The position numbers and the translations under genes were made by a program. The notes under the pieces are model-generated. The model saw nothing but the letters and a program-made list of their open reading frames with translations. It was not told the origin of the DNA and did not search any database. Below, piece after piece: positions 37,721 through 47,116 of a DNA stretch of 64,000 nt; the stretch's first letter is position 1, and each line of letters starts with the position of its first letter. This DNA is from an uncultured Faecalibacterium sp. (GTDB lineage Bacteria; Bacillota; Clostridia; Oscillospirales; Ruminococcaceae), in the NCBI GenBank assembly GCA_934518555.1, contig CAKSXW010000001.1:1-64000 (forward strand), in the 5' to 3' direction.

Positions 37721-39923
37721 CGAGGACACTCCTTTCCGCCATCCAAATGGCATCTCTCATGACATCGGCTGCCGTGTGAGTATCATCCACCGTCACATAC
37801 TGGACGATGGTCACTCCACCAGAGCCAGAGCCAGGGTCACGGCCGCTGCCGGGGTCCGGTGCGGGGGCAGGGTCCGGGCCTGGATCCGATGGCGGCGTGG
37901 GGGTGTTGGGGGTGTCGATGGTAGTGGACGCCCCTCGCTTGTTCAGGGCCGCCACGGTCCTGCCCAGGGTCACCAGCAAGGCGGCAAGGCCTGCTGCCGC
38001 CACAGCGGCCAGGGCAATGCCGATCCCCGGGATGGAGGACAGGGTGGCCACCACCGCCGAGATCACGCCGGACAGGGCCGTGCCAATGGTGCCCACCATA
38101 CCGCCAATGGCAGCGAACAGCTGGGGGAAAAAGGCTGTGATGCCGCCGGACAGGGAGCTGCCCAGCAGGGTCGCCAGGCCTTTTAAGGAGGGGATGGCCC
38201 CCTGGAGAGCCTGGCCGATGCTGCCCAGGCAGGCAGACACCTTCCCGGCCAGGGGTGCCAGATTCTTGCCAAGGCCCTCACCGATGGTCTGGGCCACGGT
38301 CTTGCCCAGGCTGAACACGCCAGCCCATCCCTTGGTGCTGTAGGCGTCGTTCAGGGCCGTCAGCAGGCCGGTGATGGTATCGTCGGCCCACTTCTTTTGC
38401 CCGGAGCTCATCCCGTTGTACAGGCTCTCCAGCACAAACTCGCCTACACCGGCCCAGTTCTTGCTCTTGATCGCCGTGACCAGGTTTTTCACCGAACCGA
38501 TGGGGCCGTCGTTGATCAGCTTCTGGACGTTTCCGGACAGGGTTGCAAAGGGCTGCGCCACACTGTCGGCGGCCTTCTGGGCTGCCGACTGCAGGGCCGG
38601 GACGCCCTGGGTGATGCCCTCTGCAAACTGCTCCATCATCTCCGGCATCCACTTGTCATCCCCGGCCAGTGGCCCCTCGTCCGGGGTGGTGTGATGCAGG
38701 AACTTTGCCACGGCCCCGGCTGCCTCCTTGGCGGCGTTGCCCACCGCCGACAGCTTGTCCCGGATGCCCTGGACGAAGTTGGTGATGATGTGATGGCCCC
38801 AGGTCAGGGCCTCCTGGGCCAGCTGCAGAGCCTTTTCGGCCACCACCTGCCCCACCTGGAGCATGGCCCGGCCAGCTTCCGGTGCGTTTTCCACCAGAGC
38901 CTTCGCCAGGGCCACTACCACCTTGGCAGCCGCCAGGGCGATCCGGGGCAGGTTGTCCACCAGAGCTGTGGCCAGGTTGACCACCAGCTGCCCACCGACG
39001 GCCACGATCTTGTCGGCGTTCTGCTCCAGATATCCAGCCAGGCCGGTGAGCATCTGGGTGGCACTGCCAGCCAGCTTCGGCACCTCCTGGACCAGACGTC
39101 CGGCAAAATCCGATGCGATGTCCACAGCGGCACTGGCCATGCCGGCAAGCCCTCCGCTGCGGAAGCCGTCGGTCAGGGCCGTCATGCCCTCTGTTACATA
39201 GGGCAGCACCTGGGCCCCCAGGGCATTTTTGAAGCCTGTGCCAATGGTGGTCAGGTCCTGCAAAGCGTCCTTGAAGCTGGCAGAGGCTGCCACCGCCTCA
39301 TCGCTCATCACACCGCCCAGGTCGTTGACAGCCTGCTTCATGGCGGCTGTATCCTCTGCACTGGTGTTCAGCAGAGGGCCCAGCTCCTGGGCGGCCTTGC
39401 CCAGCAGGGTGGTGGCGATGTTGGTGCGCTCGGCACCTGCTTCCATCCCCTGCAAGCCGGTGACGACAGCAGCAAAGACCTCCTCGGTGGACATGGAGGC
39501 TACCTGGTCCATGCTCAGACCCACCGCCTGGAAGGCAGCCACCTGATCCTCTGAGCCGTCGGCCACCGCCTTGGTCAGGGTTTTCATGCCGCCCTTCAGG
39601 GAGTCGATGGAGGCTCCGCAATGGCCCAGTACAGCATCCCACTCCTGGTATGCCTTTGCACTGATGCCCAGTTTCTGGCTCTGCTTGTCGATGGTGTCGC
39701 CTACGCTGGCTACGTTGTCTGCAAAGCCAAACAGTGCGGTACCGGCAGCGGCGATGCCGGCCGCTGCACCAGCCGCAAATTTTGCGGCACCGGATACCAG
39801 CTTGCCCAGCTTATCCTGGGTGCTTTGGGCCGCTTTGTCGGTTTTCCCCAGGCTTTTTTCGGCCTCGGAGCTATCGATCAGGATGGATCCGAAAAGCCGG
39901 AAGATCTCAGTCCCACTGGCCAT
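37710..39923 (-). CDS. Tape measure protein
   Basis: 737 residues, long, Ala/Gly-rich and helical, with hydrophobic segments near AKFAAGAAAGIAAAGTALFG and GIALAAVAAAGLAALLVTLG. The N-terminus IFRLFGSILIDSSEAEKSLG resembles phage tail tape-measure domains. It sets tail length: roughly 0.15 nm per residue predicts a tail near 110 nm. A Gly/Asp/Pro-rich tail (DPGPDPAPAPDPGSG) is near the end. It is the longest late gene and stands between chaperone and distal tail genes. Confidence 0.9.
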   Translation of the reverse strand: MASGTEIFRLFGSILIDSSEAEKSLGKTDKAAQSTQDKLGKLVSGAAKFAAGAAAGIAAAGTALFGFADNVASVGDTIDKQSQKLGISAKAYQEWDAVLGHCGASIDSLKGGMKTLTKAVADGSEDQVAAFQAVGLSMDQVASMSTEEVFAAVVTGLQGMEAGAERTNIATTLLGKAAQELGPLLNTSAEDTAAMKQAVNDLGGVMSDEAVAASASFKDALQDLTTIGTGFKNALGAQVLPYVTEGMTALTDGFRSGGLAGMASAAVDIASDFAGRLVQEVPKLAGSATQMLTGLAGYLEQNADKIVAVGGQLVVNLATALVDNLPRIALAAAKVVVALAKALVENAPEAGRAMLQVGQVVAEKALQLAQEALTWGHHIITNFVQGIRDKLSAVGNAAKEAAGAVAKFLHHTTPDEGPLAGDDKWMPEMMEQFAEGITQGVPALQSAAQKAADSVAQPFATLSGNVQKLINDGPIGSVKNLVTAIKSKNWAGVGEFVLESLYNGMSSGQKKWADDTITGLLTALNDAYSTKGWAGVFSLGKTVAQTIGEGLGKNLAPLAGKVSACLGSIGQALQGAIPSLKGLATLLGSSLSGGITAFFPQLFAAIGGMVGTIGTALSGVISAVVATLSSIPGIGIALAAVAAAGLAALLVTLGRTVAALNKRGASTTIDTPNTPTPPSDPGPDPAPAPDPGSGRDPGSGSGGVTIVQYVTVDDTHTAADVMRDAIWMAERSVLVGV

Positions 39924-40200
39924 CGCCTGCCTCCTTCCATGTCAGATCCATCAGCTGCCGGCAGTCGTCGCAGATGTCCTTGACGCTGCGGATCGGCTGG
40001 CGGACCGGTGTAGTGGCCTTGTCGAAAGCCTTGTACTCGGGGTACTGGTCCTCGTAGCGGAGATACCAGCGCAGACGCTTTTCCTCCTGCTCGATCAGCT
40101 CCATCATGCGCCGGATATGCCGGACCGCCTCGGTCCAAGTCCAATCCTCCAAAAAGGACAGGTTGCCTCCATACCGGTGCAACAGCGCATCGATGATCAC
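39907..40200 (-). CDS. Tail assembly chaperone-like protein, second gene
   Basis: 97 residues, charged (RRMMELIEQEEKRLRWYLRYEDQYPEY). Size and place before the tape measure suggest the second chaperone. Its ATG overlaps the stop of the first gene by four bases (ATGA). In many siphoviruses these two are linked by a frameshift; here simple overlap is seen. Confidence 0.6.
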   Translation of the reverse strand: MIIDALLHRYGGNLSFLEDWTWTEAVRHIRRMMELIEQEEKRLRWYLRYEDQYPEYKAFDKATTPVRQPIRSVKDICDDCRQLMDLTWKEAGDGQWD

Positions 40201-40547
40201 ATCCGCATGATGTGCTTGACTTTGATAAAAAAACTCAGCAGGTCGTTTTCTTCCGTCAGCTGGATCACGGCATCGGCCAGCTGGTTCAGATCCATGGCCC
40301 GCACCGCATCCCCGTTGGGCTGCTCCAGCGGACCTGCCAGGAAGTGGAAGATCAGCCGCTCGCCGTCCTTGCTGTCAATGGCCTGCTCCAGGCACCCACC
40401 CAGAAAGCGGATGCCTGCGGCACTTTTTGCCTCGTCCGTCTCGGCGTTGGAGAGGGCCTCGATAAGTTCGTTGATAGGCCCGGTCAGGTCCATGGCCCGC
40501 AGCACTCGCAGGGCCGGAAAGATGTCGCTGCCATTCAGTTTACGCAT
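40197..40547 (-). CDS. Tail assembly chaperone-like protein, first gene
   Basis: 116 residues (MRKLNGSDIFPALRVLRAMD), mostly helical. Located directly between the major tail protein and the second chaperone. GGAGG precedes the ATG. Assigned by position and general similarity to Gp13-type chaperones of Bacillota phages. Confidence 0.6.
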   Translation of the reverse strand: MRKLNGSDIFPALRVLRAMDLTGPINELIEALSNAETDEAKSAAGIRFLGGCLEQAIDSKDGERLIFHFLAGPLEQPNGDAVRAMDLNQLADAVIQLTEENDLLSFFIKVKHIMRM

Positions 40548-40550
40548 TGC

Positions 40551-41165
40551 TTATGCCTCCGAAATCGTAGGATAGTAGATCTTAAAGGGCGGAGTGTCCG
40601 GTTCCTCCAGACTGTAGTGGGCCGTCAGGGTCAGGGCCAGGGTGCCCTCCTCACCGTCCTTGGGGTTGACAGAAAGGTCCGCCGTGTTGAAAGCGTTGAA
40701 AATGGTGATCACCACAGGCTTCTCGCTGCCGCTGATGCGGCCGATGTAACTCAGGCTGCCGATGTAGTCCCCATCCTCCAGCACCGCCTTGGGGGTAATG
40801 GTCGTGTAGTCCTGCCCTGCAGTGCTGTCACCGGCAGACAGCTTGGCAGCTGCCAGCGAGAGCCGGAGGTTTTCGGCCGTGATCTCCTTCACGGTGGTCT
40901 GGAGGTTGGCAGCCCAGCTATCCAGGATCCAGTTGCCCTTGGTGTTCTCAGCCACGCCATCAATGTCCAGGTAGTGGCCGTTTTTGGTGGCGGTAAAGGT
41001 ACTGCCGCCGGAGGTAGCCCCCAGGATCTTCTTGGCGGTCTTGGCAGTCTCATAGGTATCCTTAGACGGATCATAGTCCTTGACCAGGATGCCGGCACCC
41101 AGCAGCAGGTGGGCCTTGGTCTCGGAGGTCTGACCGGTCATGCGCTTATGGTTAAAAAGACTCAT
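40551..41165 (-). CDS. Major tail protein
   Basis: 204 residues. Size, beta-rich composition, the Gly/Ser/Thr content and the position between tail-terminator and chaperone genes fit the tail tube protein. The N-terminus MSLFNHKRMTGQTSETKAHL and end PPFKIYYPTISEA show no other domain. AGAGGAGG precedes the ATG. Confidence 0.75.
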   Translation of the reverse strand: MSLFNHKRMTGQTSETKAHLLLGAGILVKDYDPSKDTYETAKTAKKILGATSGGSTFTATKNGHYLDIDGVAENTKGNWILDSWAANLQTTVKEITAENLRLSLAAAKLSAGDSTAGQDYTTITPKAVLEDGDYIGSLSYIGRISGSEKPVVITIFNAFNTADLSVNPKDGEEGTLALTLTAHYSLEEPDTPPFKIYYPTISEA

Positions 41166-41168
41166 GTG

Positions 41169-41546
41169 TTAGCCTCCTCTAGTAGTAAACTCAAAGGTGA
41201 CAAGCCGACGATAGACCGTCTTGTCACTGTCCTCAACCGGAGCACTCCGGCCGGAATACAGCCAGTAAAAAAGCGCATCCGAGCAGGACGCAAAGTCGTC
41301 CAGCCCGGTGCGTAGCTTTTCGGCCAGGGCATCCACCTCACTGGCAGAGGTGGTGCCTGCCACGATGCAGGACAGCGTGCCGTGCACAGCGTCCTCTGCG
41401 CCCCAGATGGTGGCGGTATAGCTGATGCGAGGGTAGCTGGCGGCAGCACTGCGGGTGTAAAACACACTGGTCTCAGCCAGGCCGGTCACCTCTGCGATCT
41501 TTGTGCCAACGGCTCGCTTAAAGAGCTCAAACGTCTGGTCACTCAT
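41169..41546 (-). CDS. Tail terminator or minor head-tail protein
   Basis: 125 residues, MSDQTFELFKRAVGTKIAEV. By order (after the HK97 gp10-like gene and before the major tail protein) it should be the tail terminator. The fold cannot be judged by eye. Its start overlaps the preceding gene by eight bases. Confidence 0.6.
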   Translation of the reverse strand: MSDQTFELFKRAVGTKIAEVTGLAETSVFYTRSAAASYPRISYTATIWGAEDAVHGTLSCIVAGTTSASEVDALAEKLRTGLDDFASCSDALFYWLYSGRSAPVEDSDKTVYRRLVTFEFTTRGG

Positions 41547-41997
41547 CCGGCTGCATCTCCTCCTCGTTGATCAGGCCCAGGGCCCGGTTCTCGTCCTCCA
41601 CCGCCGAAAGGTAGTGCCCTTCGATGATGCGGATCTGGTCGATGTTGTCCTGCACAGCGGACCGCAGGATGCCACGGCGTGGCTGTCCGCCCTCGCCAAG
41701 CTCCTGCAGCACGCCATACCAGGTGTTGTGCTTGATGCCCACCTGAAGGTCGGTCTCTCGCTTTCGCACCCAGTAGGAAAAAGCCCCGCTTTTTCCGTAA
41801 AAGCGGGACTTCAGAGTCAGGCGGCCCATGTGAGGCCGGGCCTGTGATGCCTGACGGCACCACCGCACCACGACTTTGCCTACATCTCGCAGGGCTGCCC
41901 GGCTCAATTCCCGGATGGTGTACTGGGTGCGGTCGATCTCAGACTGGTAGGTGATGCCGTTCTTGGTGATCTTCATGCCGGAGGGTGGGTTTGCCAC
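41539..41997 (-). CDS. HK97 gp10-like neck protein, GTG start
   Basis: 152 residues. The pattern SRAALRDVGKVVVRWCRQAS and YGVLQELGEGGQPRRGILRSAVQ fits the HK97 gp10 family of head-tail joining proteins. The start is GTG at 41997; AGGGGG lies nine bases before it and the internal ATG lacks a ribosome-binding site. Confidence 0.75.
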   Translation of the reverse strand: MANPPSGMKITKNGITYQSEIDRTQYTIRELSRAALRDVGKVVVRWCRQASQARPHMGRLTLKSRFYGKSGAFSYWVRKRETDLQVGIKHNTWYGVLQELGEGGQPRRGILRSAVQDNIDQIRIIEGHYLSAVEDENRALGLINEEEMQPDE

Positions 41998-41998
41998 G

Positions 41999-42304
41999 TC
42001 AGTCGCCCCCCTTGCGCTGGCAGTGCAGCTCGATGAAATCTCCGGACAAGTAGGTGCGAATGACGGTGTACTGGACGCCGTTCACACGCACTTTCTGCTG
42101 CCCGGCATACTCCTGCTCATAGAGCCGGAGCACCACCTCAGGACGGTACTCGGTGTTGGCCGCCTGGTAAAATTCCGCTGCCGTCACGCTGGACAGGGTG
42201 GCGATCACCTGGGTCTCATGGCGCAGGGTGCGCTGCTCGTGGTCCTCTGTCTGCTGGTACTCCTCGGCGATCAGGGTAACATCAACGTACCGCTGCATGG
42301 CCAT
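41999..42304 (-). CDS. Head closure-like protein
   Basis: 101 residues, MAMQRYVDVTLIAEEYQQTE, ending VRVNGVQYTVIRTYLSGDFIELHC, a beta-rich end typical of SPP1 gp16/HK97 gp8-like head closure proteins. Placed between the connector and gp10-like genes; start overlaps the connector gene. Confidence 0.6.
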   Translation of the reverse strand: MAMQRYVDVTLIAEEYQQTEDHEQRTLRHETQVIATLSSVTAAEFYQAANTEYRPEVVLRLYEQEYAGQQKVRVNGVQYTVIRTYLSGDFIELHCQRKGGD

Positions 42305-42578
42305 CCCCCCAATCTGTATACCCGGTGGCGCACATCAGCTGAGCTTTCTGCTCATCGTAGGAGGCCTTGAGCCGGTCATACTGGTCCGCCTCCCCAAAGT
42401 TGGCTTTACAGTAGGTGATCACCGCTCGCTCCACCAGCGGTGACGCAACGTTTTCGCCGGTTTTCACTCCTGCCAGCTGCAGATCCGCGGTGCCGGCAGC
42501 CACCAGGTCCTGCAGCTCCGCATCGAATACCGAGGTGGTGATCCGGAGGGCCAGTTTGACCTTATCCAGCAGCTCCAT
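42282..42578 (-). CDS. Head-tail connector protein (gp6-like)
   Basis: 98 residues. MELLDKVKLALRITTSVFDA followed by ELQDLVAAGTADLQLAGV and VERAVITYCKANFGEAD is the typical pattern of the phage gp6-like head-tail connector. It follows the capsid gene. AGGGAG precedes the ATG. Confidence 0.78.
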   Translation of the reverse strand: MELLDKVKLALRITTSVFDAELQDLVAAGTADLQLAGVKTGENVASPLVERAVITYCKANFGEADQYDRLKASYDEQKAQLMCATGYTDWGDGHAAVR

Positions 42579-42592
42579 TACGACAGCTCCCT

Positions 42593-43729
42593 TCAGGCGA
42601 TCGTGATCTCGGCAAAGGCCTTGTCGTCGATCAGTGCGCTTTCGCCCCGGGCGTAGCCGCTCATGATGTTGACGTGCTTTGCGATGTCACGGTCGGTCTC
42701 GATCATGATGTCCTGCACCATGTTGCAGGTGACCTTGGTGGGGTCGCCGATCAACAGCTTGTCATCCGCCACGGCGTCCTCGATCTTGATCTGAGCGCCC
42801 AGCACCACGCCCTCGGCACCAGCCTGCATGGAGGGCTGGAAGATGGGGCGGCCGGTGGTATCCACCATGGACACCAGGCGGTTGTAGATGGTGGACCGGG
42901 TCGCATAGACCACCACCTTGGAGGCCCGCTTGAGGGTGCCAAAGGCCTTGGTCAGGTCTGCGTAGGTCAGGCCCTTGGCAGCTGCCACAGCTACCTTGTT
43001 GCCCTCTGCCAGGCCGCCCTCGATGGCGGTCACGGTGTGGGATGCCATGGCCTCGCTGATGCCGTTGGCGATCTCCTGGGTCAGGTACTTCTCAAAGGCA
43101 GGGATGGCCATGGACTGCAGCGCATAGCTGATCTTGATGGTCTTGGAAAAGTCCTTGCCGGACAGGGTCACCTTCACAAAGGTGTTCTGCTCGTCATCGT
43201 TGGCGGCGTTCTCGGCCACCTGCTTGGCAGCACCGGCGGTGACGGCAGTGTGCTTGGCAATGTCGATGATGGTGCCGGTGCGGAGAACGGTAATGTCGCC
43301 CATGATGGCGTGCTGGCCGCTGACCAGGTCCCAGATCTCGTTCAGCAGGGTGGTGGGCACCACCACACCGGTGGTGGCGGTGGTGGCGGTATAGGCGGCA
43401 CGGGTCTCTGCATCCAGGTCCCGGCCCATCAGGTCACAGATGTAGGCCCGGCGATACTCGGCGCTGTCCACCGTCATGGCCTGCCGCTGTGCCTGGGCCG
43501 CCGGGACACCCAGCTGGCCTGCCTCCGCAAAGCTGCGGACCATGGTGCCGCCGCCTGCTGCCACCTGGGCCCGGGCCTGGGCGTTGGCCTGGGCCTGCTG
43601 GCGCAGCTGGATCTCCTCGGTGTGCAGCTGGCGCATCTCCTGCAGCAGTGCAGGCAGGTCGGCACCTTCGGCCTCCATCTCAGCCAGGATCTGGGTGCGG
43701 CGCGCTTCGATCTCTTCAATAGTGTGCAT
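42593..43729 (-). CDS. Major capsid protein, HK97 family
   Basis: 378 residues. The first 70 residues are a Gln/Ala/Glu-rich delta-like scaffold (RQLHTEEIQLRQQAQANAQ), to be removed by the protease encoded just upstream. The body has HK97 features: VVPTTLLNEIWDLVSGQHAI, GKDFSKTIKISYALQSM and FGTLKRASKVVVYATRSTIYNRL. The ATG at 43729 is preceded by GGAGG. Confidence 0.92.
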   Translation of the reverse strand: MHTIEEIEARRTQILAEMEAEGADLPALLQEMRQLHTEEIQLRQQAQANAQARAQVAAGGGTMVRSFAEAGQLGVPAAQAQRQAMTVDSAEYRRAYICDLMGRDLDAETRAAYTATTATTGVVVPTTLLNEIWDLVSGQHAIMGDITVLRTGTIIDIAKHTAVTAGAAKQVAENAANDDEQNTFVKVTLSGKDFSKTIKISYALQSMAIPAFEKYLTQEIANGISEAMASHTVTAIEGGLAEGNKVAVAAAKGLTYADLTKAFGTLKRASKVVVYATRSTIYNRLVSMVDTTGRPIFQPSMQAGAEGVVLGAQIKIEDAVADDKLLIGDPTKVTCNMVQDIMIETDRDIAKHVNIMSGYARGESALIDDKAFAEITIA

Positions 43730-43731
43730 GG

Positions 43732-44313
43732 TCAAACCTCCGATAAAATTTTGATCTTGAGTTTCAGGGCTGCACGCTTTTCAGCCTCCGCCTTTGCCTT
43801 TTCGGCCTCTGCCGAAAAGTAGCTGCGTGCAGAGATATCCGTTGCATCATAGGCAGGCCGGTCCACGGCTGCCACATCAAACAGACGCTTGATCCCGATG
43901 ATGCGCCGGGTATGCGTATCGCTGTTGTAGGCGTCCTCCGACACCACAAAAGCGAAACTCATCTTGTCGATATAGCCGCCCTTGATCTCCTCGTAGAGGC
44001 GGCGGCCCTCCTCGGTGCCGGACAGATCTGCGGTGACCTTCAGGCCCCGGCTGTCCACCGAGAGGGTCAGGGTGCCGTTTTTGGTCCGGGCCACCGGCTT
44101 GCCCCCATGGTTGTAGTTCATCACCACATCCTGCATCTCGGTGGAGGCAAAGGCCGTGGAGGCGATCTCCTCCTTGTAGTCCACACCCTCCACGCTGTAC
44201 AGCACCGTAGGGGTGTCAAACACGGCAGCGTAGCCTTCCACCACGGCCTTATTTTCGCCGTCGGCGGCTCGCAGCTCCACAAAGCTCCGGTATTCACGGT
44301 CTTTACTGATCAT
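43732..44313 (-). CDS. HK97-family prohead protease
   Basis: 193 residues. The serine protease motif MSFAFVV (catalytic Ser) and the His in VMNYNHGGKP match the prohead protease family; VEGYAAVFDTPTVLY is its N-terminal signature. The C-terminus is charged and may self-cleave. It matures the capsid. ATGA overlap with the portal gene stop. Confidence 0.9.
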   Translation of the reverse strand: MISKDREYRSFVELRAADGENKAVVEGYAAVFDTPTVLYSVEGVDYKEEIASTAFASTEMQDVVMNYNHGGKPVARTKNGTLTLSVDSRGLKVTADLSGTEEGRRLYEEIKGGYIDKMSFAFVVSEDAYNSDTHTRRIIGIKRLFDVAAVDRPAYDATDISARSYFSAEAEKAKAEAEKRAALKLKIKILSEV

Positions 44314-45464
44314 TGGGGTTCCTCCTCCATGCTTGCTTTTTTGTACTCGCCCCGGCAGATGAACACCTTGCCCTTGCCATCCGGCAGCGGCGGCAGATTC
44401 CAGATCTCTCGCACCTCATCCGGGCACATATAGCCCCGGTCGATGGAGGCATTGGAGATCTCCATCTTGTCCTTGTTGGACATATACTGCAGACGGTTTG
44501 AGGTAGCCATGATGTAGCTGCCGTGGGCCCGTTCGTTGGTGGAAAAGGCCATCTTGGTCAGCACATCACTGAGCTGGACGGCAAAGGGCTCAACGGCTCC
44601 CTCGTAGAATGCTGTCCAGGCGTCGCCAAAGGCCTTGTTCTGCAGAATGTCCTCGTTGACACCAAAATACTCGAAGATGTTGGTGCGGATGAGCTGCATC
44701 TGGTCGGCATCCACCACAAAGGGCGTACTCCGGACCTGCTGGATCTCGGTGTAGTTGTTGGGGAACAGCAGCAGGCCGCCGCCGTCTCCGCTGAGATTTT
44801 CCCGGGTGAACCGCTTGCGCTCCTGGGTCAGGTCCTCCGCTTTCTGGAAGTTGTTGAGCTTTGCCATAAAGCGGTAGGTGGCACTGGACTTCACGGCCTC
44901 CGAGATGCCCTGGTTCTGGACGGTGATCAGCTCCATGGTATGGAGCAGAGCCTTGTTGTCTGAACCGAAAAAGTCACTCTCGTACTGGTACCGGGTCATG
45001 ATGCCGCACCGATCGTACTGGATGGCAGCGGTGCTGCCGTCGCTGAACCGATACCGCAGCCAGGCCTGGCCCTGGTACTGCTCGATGGTGCAGCGGCTGG
45101 GCAGGATGGGAAAAAATCCGGTGATCCGGTCGGCGTCTCCCAGCACCGGCACGATAAAAGCCGTGCCCTGCATATCCAGGATGGTGGACAGCCGATACAA
45201 AAACTGCCCCCAGGTCTGCCACTCGTTGGGGCCGTACTGGAGGCGTGTCTGCAGCTCCGGTTTGCCGGAGCCCTTTGCACAGATGGAGAGCTTGCTGATG
45301 TGGGTAGCCTTTGCGTGGATCACTGCACGGACCAGCTCGGACTCGTACAGCTGCCCATCCCAGGACGTAAAGGCCGGGGTGTACCCGGTCAGCATCTTGA
45401 AGTACCCCTCCGCCCTCCCGGAAGGGGTCGGTCTCCGACCAAAGATCTTGTCAAATAGTCCCAT
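44310..45464 (-). CDS. Portal protein (HK97 type)
   Basis: 384 residues from the ATG at 45464 (MGLFDKIFGRR), with GAGGAG five bases upstream; the upstream extension overlaps the terminase gene. The sequence contains AVIHAKATHISKLSI, GLLLFPNNYTEIQQVRSTPFV and FEYFGVNEDILQNKAFGDAW, typical of HK97-like portals, which form the DNA entry ring. It follows terminase and precedes protease. Confidence 0.92.
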   Translation of the reverse strand: MGLFDKIFGRRPTPSGRAEGYFKMLTGYTPAFTSWDGQLYESELVRAVIHAKATHISKLSICAKGSGKPELQTRLQYGPNEWQTWGQFLYRLSTILDMQGTAFIVPVLGDADRITGFFPILPSRCTIEQYQGQAWLRYRFSDGSTAAIQYDRCGIMTRYQYESDFFGSDNKALLHTMELITVQNQGISEAVKSSATYRFMAKLNNFQKAEDLTQERKRFTRENLSGDGGGLLLFPNNYTEIQQVRSTPFVVDADQMQLIRTNIFEYFGVNEDILQNKAFGDAWTAFYEGAVEPFAVQLSDVLTKMAFSTNERAHGSYIMATSNRLQYMSNKDKMEISNASIDRGYMCPDEVREIWNLPPLPDGKGKVFICRGEYKKASMEEEPQ

Positions 45465-45466
45465 GT

Positions 45467-47116
45467 TTACTCCTCGTTTTTCAGCTGCTGGCCGATCTCT
45501 GCGGCCCACTTCTGGCGGACCGTCATGGCATCCAGCAGAGCAGCACAGCCGTCGATATGGTCCGTCACGCTGATCTTGACCGGGCGCATCCGTCCGCTGT
45601 CCACCTCCACCTTCATGCCAGTGTTCAGCAGGTGGGCCTTCAGCAGGTCGTTATCTCCAAAATCAAAGATGCCGTCCTTGATCAGGCCCTCGGTCTCCCG
45701 GATCACCGGGGTCAGGTTGAAGCCCTGGAAAACGTCGTCCATCTGGAAGCCATAGGCGGCCATGTCCTGCACCAGATACTGAGCGGTGTACCGGTCGTAG
45801 CCGATCTTGAGGGGCAGGATCTCGTACTGCTCCACCAGCATCCGGAACCAATCAAAGCAGTCGTGGTAGTCCACAAAGTTCTCGCCGCTGAGGGTCAGCC
45901 AGCCTCGCTGCTCATAGATAGCGTAAGGCAGGCCGTCCCGGGCAGTGGCCTCCTCCAGCTTTTCGGCCGGGAGGAAAAAGTGGGCAAAGACCCTCAGCCG
46001 CCCATCCAGCTCGATGACTGCCACGCAGGCGGTCAGGTCGGTGGTACGGCTCAGGTCGATGCCGCCTACGCAGTAGCTGGAGCGGCAGTCCTCCAGCAGC
46101 AGCGGTTCTCCGCTGCACCGGGCCACGGCCTCGGTGGGCAGCCATGCCTGACTGCTGCTCTGCTTCAGGTTGCAGTACTTGACGATAAACTCGGCCCGCT
46201 TGGAGAGGCTGCCCTCGGCAATGGCGATCTCCTCCAGCAGGTAGTCCACAGACACGGACACCCCCAGATTGGGATTGCTCTTTCTCAGCTCGTTGATGTC
46301 GTTCCACTTGTCGATCTCGTCGATCATATACAAAAAGGGAGCCAGCCTGGTCTCCCGGGAATCTCCCAGCAGAAACCGGGTGGCTCGCTTCATCAGCTCG
46401 TCATAGATGCCCTCGTTGACGTAGCCTGCCGTGCTGATGCTTAAAATCAAAGGCTGCCGCCGGGCACCCAGGGCACTTTTCATGACCTCGTACTGCTTCA
46501 GCCCCTGATCCCCCGGCCAGGATGCGATCTCATCGCAGACGGTCAGGCTGGGGTTGAAGCCATCGGACTTCTTGGCGTTGAAGGCGATCTTTTTGACGCT
46601 GCTGTTGCTACTCTCCACATACAGGTCCGACTTGCGCCGCTTGATGCGCCGTGCCAGTTCCGGCTCTGCCATGGTGGACTGAAAGAACGCCTCATACACC
46701 AGGTCGGCCTGGTCCAGCTTGGGAGCCACGCAGTAGGTCTTTGCACCGTACTCGCCGTCAAGGAAGGTGCAGTAGCTGATGATAGCACTGGCAAACAGGG
46801 TCTTACCGTTCTTCCGGGCCACAATGAGCACCACCTCCCGGAACTGTCGATTCCCACTTGCGTCCAGGACGCCGAACACCACCGACACAAAGGCCTTCTG
46901 CCACAGCTCCAGCTTGAGGGTGTCAGAACGCCCCTCGCTGTGATGGCAGAAGGTCTCAATGTACCGGATCGCCCGGAAGGCTTTTTTCTGGTCAAAGAAA
47001 AAGGACTGCTTTTGCAGTCCCTCGATCAGGTAGCGGTAAAACATCCGGATCCACCTGCCCACCACGATGGTGCCGTTTTCCATGGCCTGATAGTAAGCCA
47101 GCAGGTAGTTATCCAT
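45467..47116 (-). CDS. Terminase large subunit
   Basis: 549 residues. ATPase Walker A-like VARKNGKTLFAS near residue 100 and Walker B-like LTVCDEIASW near 190; nuclease acidic residues are likely in VGGIDLSRTTDLTACVA and near IGYDRYTAQYL. It is of the TerL_ATPase type found with P27-like small subunits. It packages DNA into the prohead. Overlaps the small-subunit gene by eight bases. Confidence 0.93.
   Translation of the reverse strand: MDNYLLAYYQAMENGTIVVGRWIRMFYRYLIEGLQKQSFFFDQKKAFRAIRYIETFCHHSEGRSDTLKLELWQKAFVSVVFGVLDASGNRQFREVVLIVARKNGKTLFASAIISYCTFLDGEYGAKTYCVAPKLDQADLVYEAFFQSTMAEPELARRIKRRKSDLYVESSNSSVKKIAFNAKKSDGFNPSLTVCDEIASWPGDQGLKQYEVMKSALGARRQPLILSISTAGYVNEGIYDELMKRATRFLLGDSRETRLAPFLYMIDEIDKWNDINELRKSNPNLGVSVSVDYLLEEIAIAEGSLSKRAEFIVKYCNLKQSSSQAWLPTEAVARCSGEPLLLEDCRSSYCVGGIDLSRTTDLTACVAVIELDGRLRVFAHFFLPAEKLEEATARDGLPYAIYEQRGWLTLSGENFVDYHDCFDWFRMLVEQYEILPLKIGYDRYTAQYLVQDMAAYGFQMDDVFQGFNLTPVIRETEGLIKDGIFDFGDNDLLKAHLLNTGMKVEVDSGRMRPVKISVTDHIDGCAALLDAMTVRQKWAAEIGQQLKNEE

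Noticed and set aside
39907-40547. Frameshifted tail chaperone pair (gpG/gpGT type)
   Set aside because: The second frame has its own ATG in an ATGA overlap and no clear slippery heptamer was noticed, so two separate proteins are assumed.
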